Shown: positions 61,794 to 64,000 of the stretch, piece by piece | How the letters are laid out: each line of letters opens with the position of its first letter | Numbering within the stretch: position 1 is the stretch's first letter | Source of the DNA: Brooklawnia sp963780175 | Lineage (GTDB): Bacteria; Actinomycetota; Actinomycetes; Propionibacteriales; Propionibacteriaceae | DNA length: 64,000 nucleotides | Assembly: GCA_963780175.1 (NCBI GenBank) | Contig: CAWAAT010000003.1 | Span: 124,001 to 188,000, forward strand | Reading direction: 5' to 3' | Position numbers and translations under genes: made by a program | Notes under the pieces: generated by a model | Seen by the model: the letters and a program-made list of their open reading frames with translations, nothing else | Databases searched by the model: none | Told to the model about the DNA's origin: nothing

Positions 61794-64000
61794 GAAACCA
61801 TCCACCGGGCCCAAGCGGGCCGCCCGCAGCGCCTCCAAGGTCACGTCGGGGGCCAGCACGGCGCCCAAGCGGGCCCGCACGAAGCGCAGCGCCTGGCGAC
61901 GAGTGGGCCTCGGCGCGTTGATCGTGGCGCTGGCCACCATGCTGGCCGTGACACTGACTCTCTTCGTCGTCTACCAGCGTGCCGAACTGCCCGACCCCAA
62001 CGCCGATTTCGGGACGCAGACCACCCGGCTGTACTTCCGCGACGGCAGCACCCAACTGGGCTCGCTGGCCGTCCAGAACCGCACCGTGATCCCCTACGCC
62101 GAGATGCCGCAGTCGATCAAGGATGCGGTGGTGGCCGCCGAGGACCGCACCTTCTGGACCAATCGGGGCATCGACCTCAAGGGCATCGCCCGGGCCGCCG
62201 TGAACATCGTGCGCAACCAGGAGATCTCCGGCGGTGGGTCGACGATCACCCAGCAGTACATCAAGATTCGTTACCTGACCAGCGACCAGACGGTCAGCCG
62301 CAAGGTGACCGAGCTTGCGCTGGCCATCAAGATGAACAAGGCGGAGACCAAGGAGAGCGTCCTCGAGGGTTACCTCAACACCATCTACTTCGGACGCGGC
62401 GCCTACGGCATCCAGGCCGCCGCCAAGGCGTACTTCTTGGTGGACGCGAAGGACCTGACCCTGGGCCAGTCGGCCGCGTTGGCAGCCATCCTCAACAGCC
62501 CCTACTCACTCGACCCGGTCAACGGCGAGGAGGCCGCGCAGGGGCTGCTGGAGCGCTACAACTACGTGGTGGACGGCATGCTCGACCCGATGGCCACCAT
62601 CACCCCCACCGACCACGCTCAGGTCTACGACAACCTGCCCGAGTTTCCGGACGTCCCGGTCGACAACGTCTACGGCGGGGCCAACGGCTTTCTCATCAGG
62701 ATGGCCATCGACGAACTGGAATCCAAGGGATTCACCCCCGAGCAGATCAACGGTGGCGGGCTGAGCATCATCACGACCTTCGATGCCGGCATGCAGCAGG
62801 CCGCCGTCAACGCCGCAGAGTCCACGGTGGCGCGGGCCGCCGAGAACGCCAACCCGCTGCGTGATCAGGACGGGACCCTGCTGCGTGATGAGGCGGGCAA
62901 CACCGTCCAGCCCAGCGCCGAAGACCTGCATGTCGGACTGGCCTCCATCGAGGTCGGCACGGGTGCAGTGCTGGCCCTGTACGGTGGCCCCGACTTCGTG
63001 ACCAGTTCGCAGAACTGGGCGACCACACCGCGCTACGCCGCGTCCACCTTCAAGGTCTGGGGTGCGGTCGCGGGTCTGCGCAACGGTTTCGGGTTGAGCT
63101 CGACGCTGCAGGGCAACACCTACACCCCGCCCGGTGACTCTGTTCCGGTGCAGAACGACTCCGCCTACCAGTACGGCACCGTGACCCTGCTGAAGGCCAT
63201 CAGGGACTCCATCAACACCTCATTCGTCGACCTGGTGATGCGCATCCCCAACGGCAACGAGGAACTGATCCGGGCCGCCAACGAGGCCGGAATACCCGAG
63301 CACTCCTCGTGGGCGCCGCAGATGAACCGTTTGGTGCTCGGTGAGGGAGAAGTCACCTCCCTGGACAACGCCACCGGGTTCGCGACGCTGGCCAACAACG
63401 GGGTCCGCAACCAGACCCACGTTGTCGCCGAGGTGCGCGACGCCTCCGGCAACGTGATCCACACCGGTGACACCGACGGCGCCCAGGCGATCGAGGACGA
63501 GGTCGCCCGCGACCTGACGTACGCCCTGTCGGGGGCGGTGGCGGGTTCCACGGTCAACGCCGTCGGTGGACGCGCGGTGGCCGGCAAGACCGGCACCGAA
63601 GGCATCGCCGTCGGCCAGGCCGGCTCGACCCAGCAGGTCACCCGGGCAGGCTGGTTGGTCGGATACACCAAGCAGATCGCCACGTCCGTGGTGATGGTCG
63701 CCGGTGACTCCGGCAACGAGAATCTGGACGTCTACGCCCGCCCGGGTAGCGGGGCCTTCTACGGGGCCGGCTATCCCACCGACGTCTGGAACGCCTACAT
63801 GAGCGTGGCCACCGACGCCATGGAGTACCTGAGCTTCGACCCACCGGCCAACATTCAGCCCACCGTGGCGAACACGTTGCCCGCGCCGGCCACGTCACAG
63901 CAGAGCCAATCGGCCGACGAGACTCCCGAGACCACCGAGCCGCCGACCACCCAACCGCCGGCCACCACCGAGGTCCCGCCGACGACAACGGCACCCCCGG
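61786..64000 (+). CDS. Class A penicillin-binding protein (PBP1), cut by window end
   Basis: At least 738 residues. A Lys/Arg-rich cytosolic tail, one membrane helix (about 40-63), a GT51 transglycosylase (catalytic Glu119 in VVAAEDRTFW, GGGSTITQQYIK), and a transpeptidase with SxxK at Ser420 (ASTFK), SIN in DSINTSF, and KTGT at Lys601. It polymerises and cross-links peptidoglycan. The end (ETTEPPTTQPPATTEV) is the typical Pro/Thr-rich tail and runs off the window. Confidence 0.93.
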   Translation, partial: MAEKPSTGPKRAARSASKVTSGASTAPKRARTKRSAWRRVGLGALIVALATMLAVTLTLFVVYQRAELPDPNADFGTQTTRLYFRDGSTQLGSLAVQNRTVIPYAEMPQSIKDAVVAAEDRTFWTNRGIDLKGIARAAVNIVRNQEISGGGSTITQQYIKIRYLTSDQTVSRKVTELALAIKMNKAETKESVLEGYLNTIYFGRGAYGIQAAAKAYFLVDAKDLTLGQSAALAAILNSPYSLDPVNGEEAAQGLLERYNYVVDGMLDPMATITPTDHAQVYDNLPEFPDVPVDNVYGGANGFLIRMAIDELESKGFTPEQINGGGLSIITTFDAGMQQAAVNAAESTVARAAENANPLRDQDGTLLRDEAGNTVQPSAEDLHVGLASIEVGTGAVLALYGGPDFVTSSQNWATTPRYAASTFKVWGAVAGLRNGFGLSSTLQGNTYTPPGDSVPVQNDSAYQYGTVTLLKAIRDSINTSFVDLVMRIPNGNEELIRAANEAGIPEHSSWAPQMNRLVLGEGEVTSLDNATGFATLANNGVRNQTHVVAEVRDASGNVIHTGDTDGAQAIEDEVARDLTYALSGAVAGSTVNAVGGRAVAGKTGTEGIAVGQAGSTQQVTRAGWLVGYTKQIATSVVMVAGDSGNENLDVYARPGSGAFYGAGYPTDVWNAYMSVATDAMEYLSFDPPANIQPTVANTLPAPATSQQSQSADETPETTEPPTTQPPATTEVPPTTTAPP

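Noticed and set aside
1..64000. Insertion sequences, prophage, integrases or rRNA
   Set aside because: I found no transposase, integrase, phage structural or rRNA sequences on either strand.

Overview
The window is high-GC, densely coded DNA with frequent GTG starts and many ATGA/GTGA stop-start overlaps. Family content (DUF5318, DUF6457, a DLW-39-like mini-protein, a CruF-type carotenoid gene, a Tad pilus locus, an actinobacterial PBP1) points to an actinomycete (Actinomycetota), perhaps a Propionibacteriaceae relative. The phylum is well supported; the family is a guess. I see no rRNA, CRISPR array, insertion sequence or prophage. One tRNA gene is present (tRNA-Ala, anticodon TGC).

Layout. 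0-2.7 kb: a truncated TetR regulator diverges from a ketosteroid-dehydrogenase-like flavoprotein and an SDR, with a perfect 22-bp palindrome between them. 2.8-3.1 kb: palindromic repeats. 3.1-6 kb: gluconate-type FGGY kinase and an FAD amine-oxidase-fold protein. 6-8.5 kb: an ABC-2 exporter operon broken by many apparent one-base insertions. 8.6-12.4 kb: membrane-anchored HNH protein, then a three-gene operon (hydrolase, condensation-type acyltransferase, DUF6320). 12.5-14 kb: pdxS-pdxT (PLP synthase). 14-20.4 kb: PEBP protein, orphan GHKL ATPase, SOUL protein, AlkD-like glycosylase, and a DUF429-RelA/SpoT fusion. 20.5-23 kb: carotenoid glycosyl/acyl decoration genes. 23-29 kb: alcohol dehydrogenase, TIM-barrel protein, YceI, metallopeptidase, glycosyltransferase with DUF2304, NhaD antiporter.

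29.3-37.7 kb: a Tad/Flp pilus operon (SAF protein, TadZ, TadA, TadB, TadC, pilin, two TadE-like proteins) ending in an 860-residue LysM-BTAD membrane protein. 38-41 kb: NUDIX-metallo-beta-lactamase fusion and an MFS transporter. 41.5-49.4 kb: a sugar-acid module with two tandem TRAP binding proteins, DctQ, DctM, an L-idonate-5-dehydrogenase-like enzyme, IclR regulator, beta-hydroxyacid dehydrogenase and gluconate-dehydrogenase-like SDR. With the distant gluconokinase, these could convert idonate to 6-phosphogluconate. 49.4-55.5 kb: two-component system, an unrecognised 611-residue protein, M28 peptidase lipoprotein, HIT protein. 55.5-60.8 kb: a nearly complete molybdenum-cofactor set (mogA, mobA, moaC, moeA, moeB, moaE, moaD, moaA). 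60.9-64 kb: DUF6457, tRNA-Ala, DUF5318 and a penicillin-binding protein cut by the window end.

A caution: between about 6.7 and 13.5 kb, six otherwise well-conserved genes carry frameshifts. In 6.7-8.5 kb nearly all are repaired by deleting a single base. I think local sequence error is likelier than gene decay, but the sequence alone cannot prove it.
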